From contig NC_066323.1 in assembly GCF_022539315.1 (NCBI RefSeq), positions 8,297,219-8,361,218 of the forward strand: 64,000 bases of DNA, in the 5' to 3' direction. Numbering within the stretch: the first letter of the stretch is position 1; each line of letters begins with the position of its first letter. The notes beneath the pieces were generated by a model. The model worked only from the letters and a program-made list of their open reading frames with translations. It had not been told where the DNA came from and ran no database searches. Of the stretch, positions 1 to 17,882 are shown piece after piece. Source of the stretch: Serinus canaria. Taxonomy: Eukaryota; Chordata; Aves; Passeriformes; Fringillidae. Position numbers and translations under genes: made by a program.

Positions 1-3000
1 GAACATTTGGGCACAATCAGTAGGTGAGCGCAGGTCAAGCTGGGGCCAAAATCAGAATTTTTGCAAAAATAAATTTCCCTTGCAATCAGTGACTAATGAA
101 AACATCACCCTGAATTAAATAAAAAAAAAATGCCAAGCAAGCATTGCACTTGCCAACTGTTTGCAGCTTTGCATTGCAACATGGGCTTGCTGCATGAAAC
201 CCAGGAAGTGAAACTGCCTGGGATTAATTGCCCGGGATTCCAGATCAAAGGCAGCAGCAGGGAAGGCAGGGAGAGCTGCCGGTTTACAGCCAGGCAGCTC
301 CACAATGGGTTACTTGTAACACAGTCGAGGAAATCTGCCCCTGCCGTCCTGCCTGTGACCCACTGTGGCTCAAGAGGCAGCTTTGCTTATTGAATTTTTT
401 TTGCTTTTCTTAGAAAAAAATTGTTTTCCTGCCTGTTTCTTGGATGCCACTTCAAACCCCCAAAGGCTCTCTCCCTTCTCTCCCTTCAGATTTACTCCAT
501 TCACTTTTGGACTGCGCTCGTGTGAAATATTTTCACCCAAAGGGTGATTATTTTACTTTATTTTAAATAACTGCCTTTTAAGAGGGACTTAAAAACAGAG
601 TTACCGCCTCGGCTGTAGCCAGGCTGTTGCTTCCACAGCTCTGCTCCATCTGTAGCCACTTACGACAGCGAGAAGGGAGCGAGCTGTGCAGGTTCATAAA
701 GCACAGATCGTCCCGAACAAACCTGACTGCTGCCTCTAAAGAAATTACAGGGTTGATGGGCAAAGGGATATGATCAGTTTAATTTATCTAGGCTCAGGCG
801 AGGCGTCCTGCTTCAATCCTACAGGGAGAGAAATAGCTGGAAGGATGTTGGAATATTGTAGTGTGAATGGGAAGCAGTCAAAACATGAAACATGGTAGTT
901 TGGGGCTGTTTTTTTCCTGTGTGTCATGGCTATCCTTGTCTTCCCCAGGGGAGAGGACCCCAGAGTTTTGGGGATGCATGCATGGTTCACTGCTGCTTGC
1001 CTGCATCCCGTGCAATAATGGAGGCTGCCTACGGGATGAGTCACTGCTCTCTGCCGCTGCCAGAAGGGTTTTATTTCGGTGTTTTTTTCAGCTCCCTTCC
1101 TTGAACTTTATTCACCACGGTGGGGATCGTATTTGGGAGTAGTACACTGCTGTTCCCCCAGCTCTGTACTGCAGCTTTTTGAGACAAGATCAGGCCCTGG
1201 AGGAGGGCGGCTAATGAAAATCCTGGAGGGGTGGCCAGAAGCAGCCGGACGGCGGCGTTTGCCATGCCGGGAGTGCGATGCCCCATAGGGGGTGCAGGGG
1301 CAGCTTTACAGCAAGGCTCTGTTACTGTCCTACTCCCTCCCACGCCCTACACAAATCCCCTCTGTGGCTGATCTCCACTGTCAGGCCAGACTGCTTCTCC
1401 CTCCCATCAAACCAGCGGCTCCTCTCCGCTTCGGTTCCCTGACCTGTTATCCTGTGGCTGTCACTGGCTGTCATGTTCTCCCCAGAAGTGACCGCAGCAC
1501 AGCACCGGGAGATGTGATCTGTGTGCAGAGGTTCAGAGTTGTTATTTTATTTGAGGACACTTAGCAGGAAAAGTGCTTATGCAAAGCTCTCGGCAGTGAG
1601 AAGGGAGCCTGGCTTCCCAGCTCAGGCTGGATGGAGTCACGTTCCCACTCCAGAGCTCCCAGGCTCGTTCCGCAGCGTGCCGGCCAAGACAGTGGTTGTT
1701 GTACAGGCAGTTTCTTGCAGAGAAGAGATGACACAGCGGCTTATCCACCAGGGACCTGGGATCAGCTTTCAGCTCAGTTACAGCCTTCAAATGTGGCGGC
1801 TGAGAGCTGTCACACTGCCACCGAGGTCTTTATGCTCTGATTTATTAAGCAGAGTTGGAAATCTACACACTGGAGTGCATCTGGGCCTCGGTCCCTCTGC
1901 TGCTCTTCCCCTTCTTAACAGGGCTGGTTCATGGCTCCCCTCCCCCTCCTGCCATGAAAGCATAAGGATGCAAAGAAAAGGCCTTCATCCCTTGTGGCTG
2001 CACTGGGCACTACTTAGGGGTGGCAAGGAGCTGCTGAAGGACAGCTCTGCCTGTCCCTTCCTCCTGTGTCTGGGAGGCCACTGTCACCTCCGTGCCCATA
2101 ACCCACTGGGCACCGGCTGGCACTTTACATGCTGGAGACCAAGTGCCCACATCCTTCCTACATCCTTTGCAAGCCCCTGGCTGTCCTTGGCTGCCATGCC
2201 ATGCTTGGGCTGTCAGCTTCACACAAGCTCTGGTTGCTCTGGCTTCACTCTCCCCCCAACAAGCCTGTTCAGGGGGTTTTGTCCCTGATGGATCTGGGCT
2301 CCTCTCCATAACCAAAGCATGTTTGGCAGCTTTCTGAGCCCAGAGCGTTCCTGTCCAAGAGGTTTCAGTCATCTCTCATTCCTCAACAATCTGGTTCCTT
2401 ATGTGTGAATCTGCATCCACCCAGTTTGAACCGCCCAGGACTCCAGCCGGGGTGCATCTGCCTATGCCAAGACTTCTCTGCGACCTCTGGGCCTCTTCTG
2501 TCCACATAAAGACACATTTTCTGATGGCCTGGTTGTCCCAGGCTGGGGAGACAGAAGCCCTGGACCTGCTGGCTTCCCATTGCTTGCCAGGGAGCAGATC
2601 TGTGCACTGCTTTGCCTTCCAGCCTGCACAGTCGGGACGGGCAAAGCTTTCATTTCCAAAGGGAAGGCCCAGAGGCTGGGTGAACTCAGGTCAAGGAGCT
2701 GGAGTTAGTTGAGCCATGTAGTCAGTCCTGTTTTGGCCAAAGAGGAGTCTCTCTGCTGGAAGGCTCGCACCCTGGGAGCAGGAAGCTGCTCCTGACACCC
2801 CTCCAGGCAGAGGGGCGGGAGGGCAGGCAGTTGCCTCTGCAAGGGCTGCTCTCACGTCCCCCTGGCCAGCAGCACTGCACAGGAGCGGGGCTTCTCCCTT
2901 GGGGCTGCTGCTGCTTGGTGCCTGGGCAAACCAGGGACCCAGGACAGCACCTGGAGCTGTGTGCGGGTCCCTGTGGGGCCAGCCCAGCAGCGTGTGACTC

Positions 3001-4219
3001 ACAGCACTCCACGCCCCGTGTGGGGCTGCAAACAGCCGGAAGACTTCCACAGAGGGTGTTGGGAGATGCCTCATAGCAGGAAACTTCCACTTGCCACAGC
3101 CTGGTGAAGCACCAGGGAACCTCCTCCTGTTTTCAGGATGATGTGTGACAGGCGTGGGAGGGTTACCTGCCCTGGGAGCTTCCCTAACATGGTGGAGCGA
3201 GGAGGACGTGCCCTCCTTCGGGGCCATCGGTGCTGATGCTGCTCCAGCTGTGGTAAACAGGGTGATGCTGAAGCAGAGCTGGCGCCAGTGGGTCTCTCAC
3301 CTCATCCGGCTGCAAACACTGAGCACAGAATCCACTTCCTAGGGCAGCAATGTGATAAATTGGGCTATTTTGAGGTGTGGGTCAGGTTCCCGGAGGCTGC
3401 TCTGCTCCTCGGCTCAAGTGCTGTTAAACCTTTCACGTGCCCCTCATTACAAATAAACACCTTGTGGTGCCAATGGGGCCACATCCCAGGACTCGCGGCT
3501 CCTTGAAGGACCCTGATCGGAAGCAGAGGAGGGAGGTGGCAGTGATGCTGAAGCAGCTCTTCAGCCAAGGACCTGCAGGAATGTTTTCATCTCGCTCAGT
3601 GCTCCACTTGAGCCGACCTCGTGAGGTGCCGCCACCCTGGGACTGAGAAGTGGCTCAAGAGCATGAGGCGAAAGGTTTGGGGCTGAGTGGCTGATTTTGG
3701 GTGGTGGAGGCCTCTCCTAGGGGCTGCAGAGGAATTCTTTCCTTCCCAGCCGTATTTCCCCAGAGGATGGACCTGGCACTGTGAAGGTTGCCAGGCCTGG
3801 AAAACAGCATGGCCTTCCTCCATGGAAGGGAGCATGGTAATACCCTTGGGAAGGGTAGTGAAGAAACATAACTGAGGAATGGAGCTCTGGATGGACCTGC
3901 TGCGTCCCCCCATACTGCTGGTGGTGACCAGCTCTTCCCACCTCCAATTACTTTGGGTCTGCTGCTGGAGCCCAGCATTTTCTGGCAGAGCTGTGCCTGA
4001 GCCATCTGGTGCTTCCAGCAGCCCACTCTTCTCACCCTTCCCAAGTATGAGTCCCTGGGCATGGCTGATGGCAGTGGAAAGGCTTGTAGGAGGCCTGAGG
4101 TCTTCAAGCCACTGATGAAAGATTTGGCAGGGCAGCGAGGAAGCAGCCCAGCTGTGGTGGGAGCAGTGAATGTTTTCTGGGTTCACTTTCTAAGTCAGGT
4201 CTGGTTTTCTTTCCTCCAG
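1..4219 (+). other. EPHB3: EPHB3 intron (partial) upstream of the Cys-rich exon
   Basis: No exon is recognisable here. The large Eph ligand-binding exon would show a long open frame with Cys-rich Eph ephrin-binding motifs; none is present in either strand, so it must lie upstream of the window. The first 850 bases are relatively AT-rich and contain one TCF/LEF-type core (ATCAAAG, 244-250). The rest is GC-rich with no clear repeat. The assignment to one intron is inferred from the known Eph gene structure, where the next exon is the 156-base Cys-rich exon. Confidence 0.75.
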
Positions 4220-9075
<4,856 letters not shown>

Positions 9076-9717
9076 CCACAGGGGACTCTGCATTGGAACG
9101 GACCAAGGGAACCTGCCATAAAGGTTCCGTTTGCGGTGCAGCCCAGCTTCCTGTTTTCCCCTCCACACGGCGCTCCTCTGCCTCGGACGGTCGCCTGGGA
9201 CGGGATGGGACGGGACGCCCTTCCCTGGATCGAAGGCACTCATGCTGAAGGAGCCCAGCTTTTCGTCCCTTGTCCTGGAATGGCGAGGCAGCAACACATC
9301 TTCATATTGAAGATGGATTATGGGACAGAGATGGCACATCCCACTTCCCACCCTGTCTTGGTGCTCATCGGTTTGAAGAGTTGTTCTGCTTCTTGGATTT
9401 CTTTTCACCCTGTTTTCCCCCAAATCCTCACTTCCCTCACCTCCCCGAGGCCACAGACTGTTGACCCGTCCGCCGAGTCCGTCAGACATGTCCAAAGCCT
9501 TCCCTAACTCTGTTCCCCACATGGAAGCAGCCGGGGGAGGCCGAGCCAGCGACAGGGCTGGGGCCACCAGCCCCAGACAATCACTCCTCTTCTCCAGCCC
9601 TGGCAAGCCCTCCACCCAAGGGTCTGCACTGGAACGTGTCCGAAGGGAAGGCTTTGCTCCCTTTCTTGGCTTTGCACGCCAGAACCCGAACCCGATTTAC
9701 TATGCAGGGAGTTAGGC

Positions 9718-9775
9718 AAAAAAAAAAAACAAAAGAAAAAAGAAAAAAAAAAGAGATATATTAAAAAAAAGATAA
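9718..9775. repeat. A-rich low-complexity tract in EPHB3 3' region
   Basis: About 58 bases, mostly adenine with scattered guanines and one cytosine, including ATATATT. It has no LINE or SINE body upstream and no target-site duplication, so I treat it as low-complexity sequence rather than a retroposed tail. Confidence 0.7.
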
Positions 9776-10218
9776 GAGGGAGCAGAAAGGGGAGGGAGGG
9801 GGACCAGGTGCCCGGCTCCTCATCTCTTACCCTCTTGGTTCTCCTGGCCAGCTCTGGACTGCAGAGCGAGGCCATCAGCACGTTTGCACAGGGACCCTCC
9901 GCCCCCGGACCGACCGACGGCAGCCGCGCTCCCCCGAGGGCCGGAGAGCGGGGCTGGGGCGGGGGCTGCGCCGGGGGGCTGCGGCTCCCCCAGCCTCCTC
10001 TTTTATGCAGAAGGAGCAGGTGCCGCCGGCGCGGCCGCCCGCTCCTGACACACGCTGTGATTGCTGCCAAAAGACTCACTCACCTTTCCCTGAGGATTCA
10101 CTGCAGCCCGGTTCCTCCGAGCCGAGGGAGAGACTCCCAGCGTGCCTGAGTGTGCGTGAGTGTGTGCATGCGTGCGTGGGTGTGTGCTGGCCGCAGGACT
10201 GTGGGAGGCAATGGGCAG

Positions 10219-10224
10219 AATAAA
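10219..10224 (+). terminator. EPHB3: Candidate poly(A) signal of EPHB3
   Basis: AATAAA 1.14 kb after the stop codon, preceded by a GT-rich run. It is the first canonical hexamer after the coding region on this strand. Confidence 0.5.
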
Positions 10225-13224
10225 GGCAATAAGAATTTTACCCGAGTTTCCTTTGCTCGATCGCGCTCTCATTGGATGGGCCCAGCTGCCTGCAGCTTCG
10301 CTGCCCACCGGGGTCATCCTCCTCCTCCTCCTGGCCGACCCCAAGCTGGCTGTGTGCCCCTTTCTGCTCTCCCCTTCTCTTGCTGTCATGTTTTCAGGTT
10401 GCCTGACAGGGACCAGGCAGTGATCCTGTACCAACCCTGTGGTGCTGGGAGACCCAGCACGCTCCCCATGAGGCACACAGGGTGAAGACTCTGAGTCCCA
10501 GGTCAGAACCAGTCAGGAAAATCTAATGTACTAGAAATACTCAGCCTTTTTTTCCCCATACCCTCGAGTCAAGCTGGAATTTTGGGAAGCAAACAGGGAA
10601 TGTGAAAGCCAAGCAGGGAACAGCCGTGCACGCTGCTCATCCAATGCCAGAGGGTCCCCACAGCTCTGGGGCTTCTCCATAGGGCACTGCTGCTCCCCTG
10701 CCTCCCTCTGGGCAGTCTGCCCTCGGCAGGAGGGTTGCAGCAGCCCCTGCCACATCTGGATTACTGGCCTCACTCCTCTACAAAATGGCTCTTGAGCAGG
10801 GGTAGCTCACCAGGGTGAACAGACCAGCTGCAGGTGGCAAGGTAACCCCTGGGAGAGCAATCAGGGGGCCATGCCCTCAGTCTAGGGGAGATTTGTCCAC
10901 AGTAGCCAAGTGGACCCCCAGTTGCTCATCCTGGGTTTCTCAGGTCCCCCTTGGCTGCACTACCTTGCTAACTGGCTTTTGGGGTGCTTTGCTGGCAGTC
11001 CAGAGGGGCAAGTGGTCTCTCCCCAAGATGAGGGGGTGCACACCTATGCTCCCCAGTGCTTGTCCCCGATCCCCTCCTCCCTGGGCTGACACGACAGGTG
11101 CTGTTTTTTCCCTTCCCTTGGAGCAGGCCTGCCCTTGGGTTTCTCATTAACCCTGTCCTCCTCCACAGGGTAAACAAGTCCAGGAGGGCAGGTGGCAGCA
11201 GGTCTTGCAGCAGGAAGGGTCTCCCCACATCCCACCGTGTCCTCTGTGAGATGTACCTCGGTTGACAGGGACACCACAGCCCCATTTTGCTGGGGTTTCC
11301 CATCCTGGCTTGCTCCCTACCCTGGCTGCTCCCCAGCCCCATCATGGTGGGACCCCAAACAGCAGCACTGGGTAGGCCTTACCCCTCTCCAGATCAGGAG
11401 AAGAAACCTGGCATTGAGAGGCTTTTAAGAGCAAGTGGCTGAAGAGATATGAGAGCCTGTTTGGAGCTTCCAAACCACCCACAGCCCCCCTCTGCAGAAG
11501 CACAATGGGGCACAGGGGCTGCCCCTGCCTCCCTGGCCACCTAGTCCCTGCTGCTGCTGCAAAGTTTGGGGTCCCACCAGCCCTGGTGCATCTCAAACAT
11601 CCCCATCTCAGTCCTCCATCCTGGCCTGGCTTTGCTTTGAGGAGAGGTTGTTCTCATTTTAGACAAACCCCTTCTTCCACCCTTCTCTATGCACACCCTG
11701 CTCCCATGGGGCAGGACACACCATCCCTGCAGCCAGCCCCGGGTCTCACCCCAGCCACAGGAGTGCACCCAGCAGCTCTCCACATCCTGTACCTGCCTCC
11801 TCCTTTTCCATACAGATCTGGGGGAAAGCTGTGTTCCATGGTGAAAGAAAAGCAACAGCGAAAAACAGCAGCCAGGGAAATCAATGCGAGCGTGCGTTTG
11901 TAAAAATATTTTTTAAAGGAAAGACTTTTTTTCAATTAAATTATTTAAGGAATTTTATGGAGGTCTGTGGTGCCTGCGTGGTTCTTGGGGGTCTCTGGGT
12001 GGCAGGGAGTCCTTTGCTGGGCAGGTGAGGGTGTGTTTGGGCACTGTGTGTGTAAAAGTGGGTCCATGGCAGTGAGCAGGAGCCACTTGACCCCACGGGG
12101 GTGCAAAACCAGTCCAATTACCGCCCAAAAGATGCTCCCTGCCTCCTCCTTGAACAGCCAGTGCGTGAGGACGTTTTGAGGAGCTGAGTGGACCAGATGA
12201 TGCTCCCAGGGCCACCAGCCCTCGGGTGCCCCTGTGGGGACATCCTGGGGCCATGGGGATGGGAGCAGCGTGGGGTGGCCCTTGGGGACCGTGGTGGCCA
12301 GGCTGGGCTAGGAAGGCAAGCCCTGCCTGCACCCTGCCTGGGCTCTGCCTGCGCCCTGCGCTTCCCCCCTCCCAGCCCATGCAAAAGAGCCTTTTGTGCT
12401 GCTGGGCTTTTTCCCCCCTTTTAATTCCTAACCAGGAGATTAAGGGAAGACAAAGGCTGCGATTGTTCCCGCTCTGCAGAGAGCTGGAAAGTTCGGGGAG
12501 GGGGGATCGTCCCTTTCCAGACAGACCCAGAGGAGGGGGACATACGCCCCAGGTGGAGGGGCCGGAATGGGGGGAACACCCTGGGAGCGGCGGTGGAGGG
12601 TCCTGGGGCACAGCTGGGATGAGGGCACACCGAGTATTAAGGGGGATCCCTGCTGGCGTGGCCCGGAGGCTCCGGGCTCCAGCGGGAGGGTGGGAGCCTC
12701 TCTGCAACAGAGGAGTAGGAGGAAGGCTGAGGAGGATGGGTTGGCCGGCTTGTCGGCTGCTTGGCGTTTTCCCTGCTAACTCTTGGCTGACACCTCAACA
12801 ACTTGGCAGGGAGAGGATCCCGCAGCCCCGTCAGCCGCCTGGGGCCGGCACAGCTGGAAGGGATCACGGCTCGGCACGGCTCGGCACGGCTTGGCACAGG
12901 GCGTCTGTGAACCAGCAGGCCAGCACGAGGCACGGGGCAGGGAGGGCACAGGCTTTCTCCACACCCTCCATCATGCCTTGTCCCCACTGCCACCCTGTGC
13001 CCAAGGGAAAGGCCAAGCCCAGCCCTGCTGGGGCCACGTCCTGAGCCCACTCAGCCAAGGATGGCCGGACGCCGGCCAGGCGGGTCATTGCCTCAGGGCT
13101 GGAGCCAAGGACACACCATGACCCGGGAGGGGGCTGTCCCCACAGCACAAGGGACAGGACCCAGCACATTTTCCCATGCTCACAAGAAGCCACGAAACAC
13201 CCACGAACACCCCAGTTCTGCTCC

Positions 13225-13390
13225 TTCTGTTTCCCGTTAAGATTATTTATTGGTAATTTTTAAGACCACTTACAGACTCTGTTCACGTGCCAGGACCCTA
13301 CACGGCTTTTTCCCAGGGCTTTTTTTTAATTATGAAAAAGAAAAAAAACCCAAATTGTTTTAATCATTTTCTTTCCATTCCTTCCTTCCA
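13225..13390. promoter_or_regulatory. AT-rich island, candidate regulatory element
   Basis: An AT-rich block in GC-rich surroundings, with TTATTTATTGGTAATTTTTAAG at its start and an A/T-rich run with AATTATG and TTAATCATT at its end. It may be a conserved non-coding element, or simply A/T-rich repeat debris. Confidence 0.25.
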
Positions 13391-16084
13391 GTCTCCTTTG
13401 GTTGCTAACAGAAGACTTGCACATGGTGCAGCATCCGTCCTCATCTGCCACCACGACAGCCCGTCCTCCTTTCCCACTGCTGCTGGGGCTGCAGCCTCGC
13501 CCCTCATCAGGGCTGAGTGTCCCCACAGGGGAACAAGACTCCCAGAAGCTGCCAGCCAGTTCAGGAAAAGGGGATCTGAGGGCCGGGGGGCTGCCTTGGG
13601 GAGCAGGAGGCAGCTCTCTTGCAGATGCCTGGGAGCTGACATCGTCTTTGGCAGCACAGCCAGCGAGCAAATGCACCCACATCAATCACCCTGCGCCTGT
13701 CTGCCGTGTTTGGGGAGCAGAATCTGACCCAACACTGGACCAGGAGGCAAAAAGCAGCTTTGCATTATTAAACAAGACCAGGTCAATGCCTTGACTCGGT
13801 GTGGTCTGGGGAAGGCTGGATCTTCAGGGAAAATCCGATGGAAAGCAATGGTGGCCTTGCTGGTAGGGCTGGGGCTGGTGCCAGGAGCTGCATTGCTCCC
13901 ACCAAGGGCTGCCCTGGTGGGAAACGCTGGCTCCTTCAGGAATGAAGGAAGCAAAGGACTGCTGCATGGCTGGAAGCGAGAGGTAGAGATGCCCCCATCC
14001 CTGCTAGCTTGCCTTGCTAGGTTTAGCTGGCCAACACCCCTGCCCAGGCCTGAAGTATCACAGATAATGATGCCGGTGCCCCACATGGCAGATTCCCCAT
14101 GCCACTGCCCACCCAGCCTTCATGCCACCTAAATCTGGCATTTTCAGCTGAGGACACCCTTCACCCTGCCCCGGTCCCCCAACAAGCCCAGCCCAGCTGC
14201 TGCTGAGCCCCCTCGCTGTCGCTCTCCCGCTTTGATCTCCCCCGGAGCCGGGGCCAGTATCGCCGCCGGGGCTGGGGGCCGCCCCGGGTGTCAGACTGGT
14301 TCAGCCACACATTTCTGGCTAATGAGAAATTTCCTCTCCCCGGCGCTCGGCCAGGTTTTTTTTAGCTCCGGTATCGCTACCCCACCTCTGCCTCCGCCAC
14401 GGCAGGCTGAGTCACGGGGGGCCCGGGCCGCCTCCTGCACGCTGCTTCACCCACCGGCACGGTGCTTGCCAGCATCCCCTCCCCGTGCCTTCCCCTGAGG
14501 ACTGCATGACCGGGAGCCCGGCAAAACCAAAACTGCGATGATCCATCGTGTTGCGAGAGCCAAACACTCCGGAGTGAAGCCCGAACCGGGGCGCTGCTCT
14601 GTAGCCGGGGCGGATGGGCTGAGCCTGGGGAGGGGTCGGTGCAGCAGCCGGGGGGAGTTCGGCTGCCACATCCTGCTGTGCCCCATCGTCCCAGCTGCCC
14701 CGGTCCGTGCTCAGGGAGCCACAGCTCGGGGCAGCTGGGGAAGTTCAAAGGAAGAGGAAAAGCAGCAGCCCCACTGTGTGTGAGGGTTTGGGCTTGGATC
14801 CCCACTCCCCATGTCACAGCCTGAAGTCATTTCGTGCCATTAACGGGTTTTCTTGCTCTGAACTCACTAATGAGCCTGCGTGGGAAGAAGCAGGGACCGA
14901 GGGCCTCCAAACTGTGGCACTGGAGGGAGCGAGTGGCTCCTAGCAGAGCATACTGGGGGGAGAGACAACAGTCATCCACCCTTAACTCCCTGCCTCCAGT
15001 CCTGCTTGCTCTTTGTGCTCCCCAACCAGCCCCACTAACCCCCAGCACACCCCTGACACCCCAGCAGCCCCACACCAGTGCCTGGAAAGAAGGGTGGCTC
15101 ATGTCACCACATTACAGGGTGGCTCAGATTCTGCCACCTCCCTGGTGTAGTTTCCCCCATCCCACTGTCCCCATTGTCACCCAGGCGGGGAACCAGGACT
15201 GCACCTCGGGAGGATGAAGCTGAAACCATGACCCATCCCCAGGGGCTGAGTCAGGCTGTGCCAGGTGACTTCTGCTGGAAAGCACCTTTCAGCACCATCC
15301 CCATTCCTGTCCCTGTTCCCAATCCCTGTTCCCGTCCCTGTGCCTGACCCCATCCCCATCCCACAATGGCACAGAAGGACCCCATAGGAGGCACTGATAG
15401 AGAGGAGCGAGGTAAAAAGGCCATGGAGGTGTTGGATGCGTCTGTTCACAGCCCAGCCTTGCAGGAAGCAGAGCAGGAGGATGAGCCAAGCCTGGGGCAG
15501 GAGCACTGGAGCAGGAGTGCCAAGGTGTGTGAGCAGCGTCATCAGAGCTGTGCAAACAAACAGGTGGGACTGCAGGGATGGGGGAGAGCCGGGCAGAGGA
15601 GTGGGGAGGGGCCGTCCCGGAACACCCTCAGCTCTGGGGCTCATGGGGTCAAGGCCCCAGGGGATGGAGCTGTAGCACAGCACATCTGGGGGCTGGTGTG
15701 AGGCAGGAGCCGTCCCTGACACTGTGATGGCAGCTGTGCTGTGGTCCCAGCCATTGTCCCCTTGCCCCTTGGGCCCAGGCAGCAGGCAGGGACAGGGTGC
15801 TCTGGCACCAGGGCCGTGGGCTCCCGTTCACACGCTCCTGGCGGGTGGGCAGAGGGTGATGGACGAGGCCTCCATGCCGAGATAATCCTGTCCCTGCGGC
15901 CCGTGGCCGGCATTTATCTCGCGCCAGGACTGACGTCACCCTCCAAGACCCCAGCCAAGGAGGCCTCACTGCTCTTCCTGGCTTTTCCCAGGGACAAGGG
16001 GGCTTTGGGCCCCTCGCCCCAGGCTGCGAGCAGGTGGATTTATGACCATAGCCATGCTCCAGCATCCAGGGGACAGGAGAGGCA

Positions 16085-16275
16085 ACGAGACCTTTATAGC
16101 TTTAATACACCTTTCTGACAGTGAAGTTTAAATGGCCTCGTAAACCCCCTTGTCACCCACCCCCAGCAGAAGGCAGCAGTTTATTAGGGCTGTAATTCTT
16201 CTCCTGGCATTCCATCAGTGTCCTTTTAATCTGCACTTGGGGGTTTTTTATTTCTGCTTAATACCAGCAGCTGTA
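16085..16275. promoter_or_regulatory. Candidate enhancer with posterior-HOX-type motif
   Basis: AT-rich island containing TTTATAG, TTTAATAC, TTTAAATGG, the posterior-HOX (HOX13-type) core TCGTAAA at 16138-16144, TTTATTAG, and TTAATAC further on. Clustered cores in a GC-rich background suggest a cis-regulatory element. Conservation, the decisive evidence, cannot be seen from one sequence. Confidence 0.35.
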
Positions 16276-16699
16276 AATGCTGTTAGGGATCATCTTGTGC
16301 AGGGACCCTCCGGGGGGAGGCTGGGCACCGGGGCATGGATAGGATGGAGCAGGGGGAGCTGGAGGCCGGGACAGCCCAGTTCCCACTGAGGGGTCAAAGT
16401 GCTGAAGAGGAGCCAAATCTTCCTGCTCCAAGCACATGCCTCCACTGCAAAGCAGGCCCAGGCAGGAATGCATCCATGATGCAAGGAAAGCCTTTCCAGG
16501 GAACCTTGGGATTTCAGCGGCAGAGCCGGCCTGGAGCTAATCCTTTGTGCCAGGCTTTCCATTTTCATCTCATTAACTCCCGCTCTCTGTGCCGCTGCCC
16601 TCTCAGTTTTTCTGGCGGGGAGATAAGTCTGCGTGCTCAGTGCGGTGAATCCTCCGCGCCTGCTCGCCCAGCGCTCCCGGTTGCGCTGACGCTGGCAGG

Positions 16700-16805
16700 C
16701 AGCTTCCATCCAATTACAGCGGGGTGAAGCTCATTTTAATTGCATAGAGCAACTGGGATTATGCAGACTTTATCTCCTAATTCCCTCTTTATCTCTTAAC
16801 TTCAC
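16700..16805. promoter_or_regulatory. Candidate enhancer with paired GATA-type cores and an OTX/PITX-type site
   Basis: Within about 100 bases: CAATTA (16711-16716), TTTTAATTGCAT across 16734-16745, GGATTA (16756-16761, OTX/PITX/GSC type), and two inverted GATA cores, TATCTC at 16771-16776 and 16790-16795. The cores lie on the same strand about two helical turns apart, as in many real enhancers. Confidence 0.4.
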
Positions 16806-17838
16806 AGTCGCTGCTTGCATTGAAGGCAGGACAGCCTGTGCCGGGGTTTGCCATTTCTGAAGTACCCTTTCCCCCTGCTCCAGCCCCTTGCCCAGATGGG
16901 GTTGGCCCCAAAATGCCCCTAAAAGCTGATATTGGGGAACCCTCTGTGTCCCGTGGAGCCACAGCCTCCAGATATCCCTGCAGCATCTGAGGGGTCAAGG
17001 CAGGGGATGGCACCCAGCTGTTTGGGATGAGGGCTCTTCCTTGAGCTGGTGTCACACCTCTCCTGGAGGCAGAGACTCTAGGAGAGGCTCGGATGGGCAC
17101 AGCAAGAGTAAAGGGCTTTTCCTCTTTACAGCCCATGATAGTAGGTGCCCAGCACCACTGCTGAGGCTGCTGCAGAGCTCAGGGGGGCCCTGTGAGGGAG
17201 GGACAGGTTACTTGCCACCAAAAATGCACACTGAGGACAGCAAGCATCTCAGCCAGCTCCTTGGGGACTCTTGAGGACCCTTTATCTGCTCTGTGCACTT
17301 AACCAGGATGAAAGCTTCTGCAGAGCTCTGGGGCCTTGTTAGCAGAGTCAAAAGATGTTTTTTAATCTCTCCAGGTATGAATAGCACCCATGGGTCCCTG
17401 ACTACCCCTACAAAGGGCAGCCCCCACCATTCCTCTCTGCAGCAGGAGCAGACAGAAACGTGGTACTCTGCTCTTCCCACCTCTATTTATTCACCCCCTG
17501 AGACATGCCTGGGTTTCCCCCAGCCACCCTGGCTTGGGCATCCAGCAACACCCTCTTGGTGTGCGGACACGTCCACCCCGACCCAGAGCGAGCTCTTGAG
17601 ATAGCGAGATAGCCAGTGGCTGCCCCGGATGGGGCACTTGGCAGGGCTGGCCCCGATAACAAGCCAGCAGCTGGTCCCCTCTCCCTGCAACATTTCCCTG
17701 TTGGTTTGATGTCTCTTGGCTTCATGGAGCACCAGGTCCAGCCTGCTGCAGGCTCACCCTGCTGCAGGTGGGTAAACTGAGGCAGCAAGGCAGGGGTCAG
17801 GTGCCTGGCTTAGCAAGCTCTGCATCAGCACAGCTGGG

Positions 17839-17882
17839 TGTTAATTAGATACCATTAGCACACGCTAATTAATGTAATTCCA
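17839..17882. promoter_or_regulatory. Homeodomain-site cluster
   Basis: Three TAAT-type cores in 44 bases: TAATTAG (17842-17848), TAATTAAT (17866-17873) and TGTAATTCC following. TAATTA is the general homeodomain consensus. The cluster stands alone in GC-rich flanks. Confidence 0.35.

Larger units (their letters stand above)
9076..10250 (+). other. EPHB3: Probable EPHB3 3' untranslated region
   Basis: Begins after the TGA at 9073-9075. It contains an A-rich tract (9718-9775), a CpG-dense patch (about 9890-10060) and a GT-rich run (10147-10195) before the first canonical AATAAA at 10219-10224. The end is set by that signal and is an inference; an alternative ATTAAA lies much further on, at about 11935. 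Confidence 0.55.

Noticed and set aside
244..250. TCF/LEF core ATCAAAG as evidence of Wnt control of EPHB3
   Set aside because: A single 7-base match is expected by chance in a window this long. Although EPHB3 is a known Wnt target, this site alone supports nothing.
1521..2288. 255-codon open frame in the EPHB3 intron
   Set aside because: It has no Eph-like or other family sequence and no consistent splice sites, and it starts and stops arbitrarily within GC-rich intron.
9718..9775. A-rich tract considered as a processed-pseudogene or LINE tail
   Set aside because: No retroposed body precedes it and no flanking duplication is visible. It is more simply low-complexity 3' UTR sequence.
12226..13044. 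272-codon plus-strand frame
   Set aside because: Composition-driven frame with no known domain; the overlapping minus-strand frame is of similar length.
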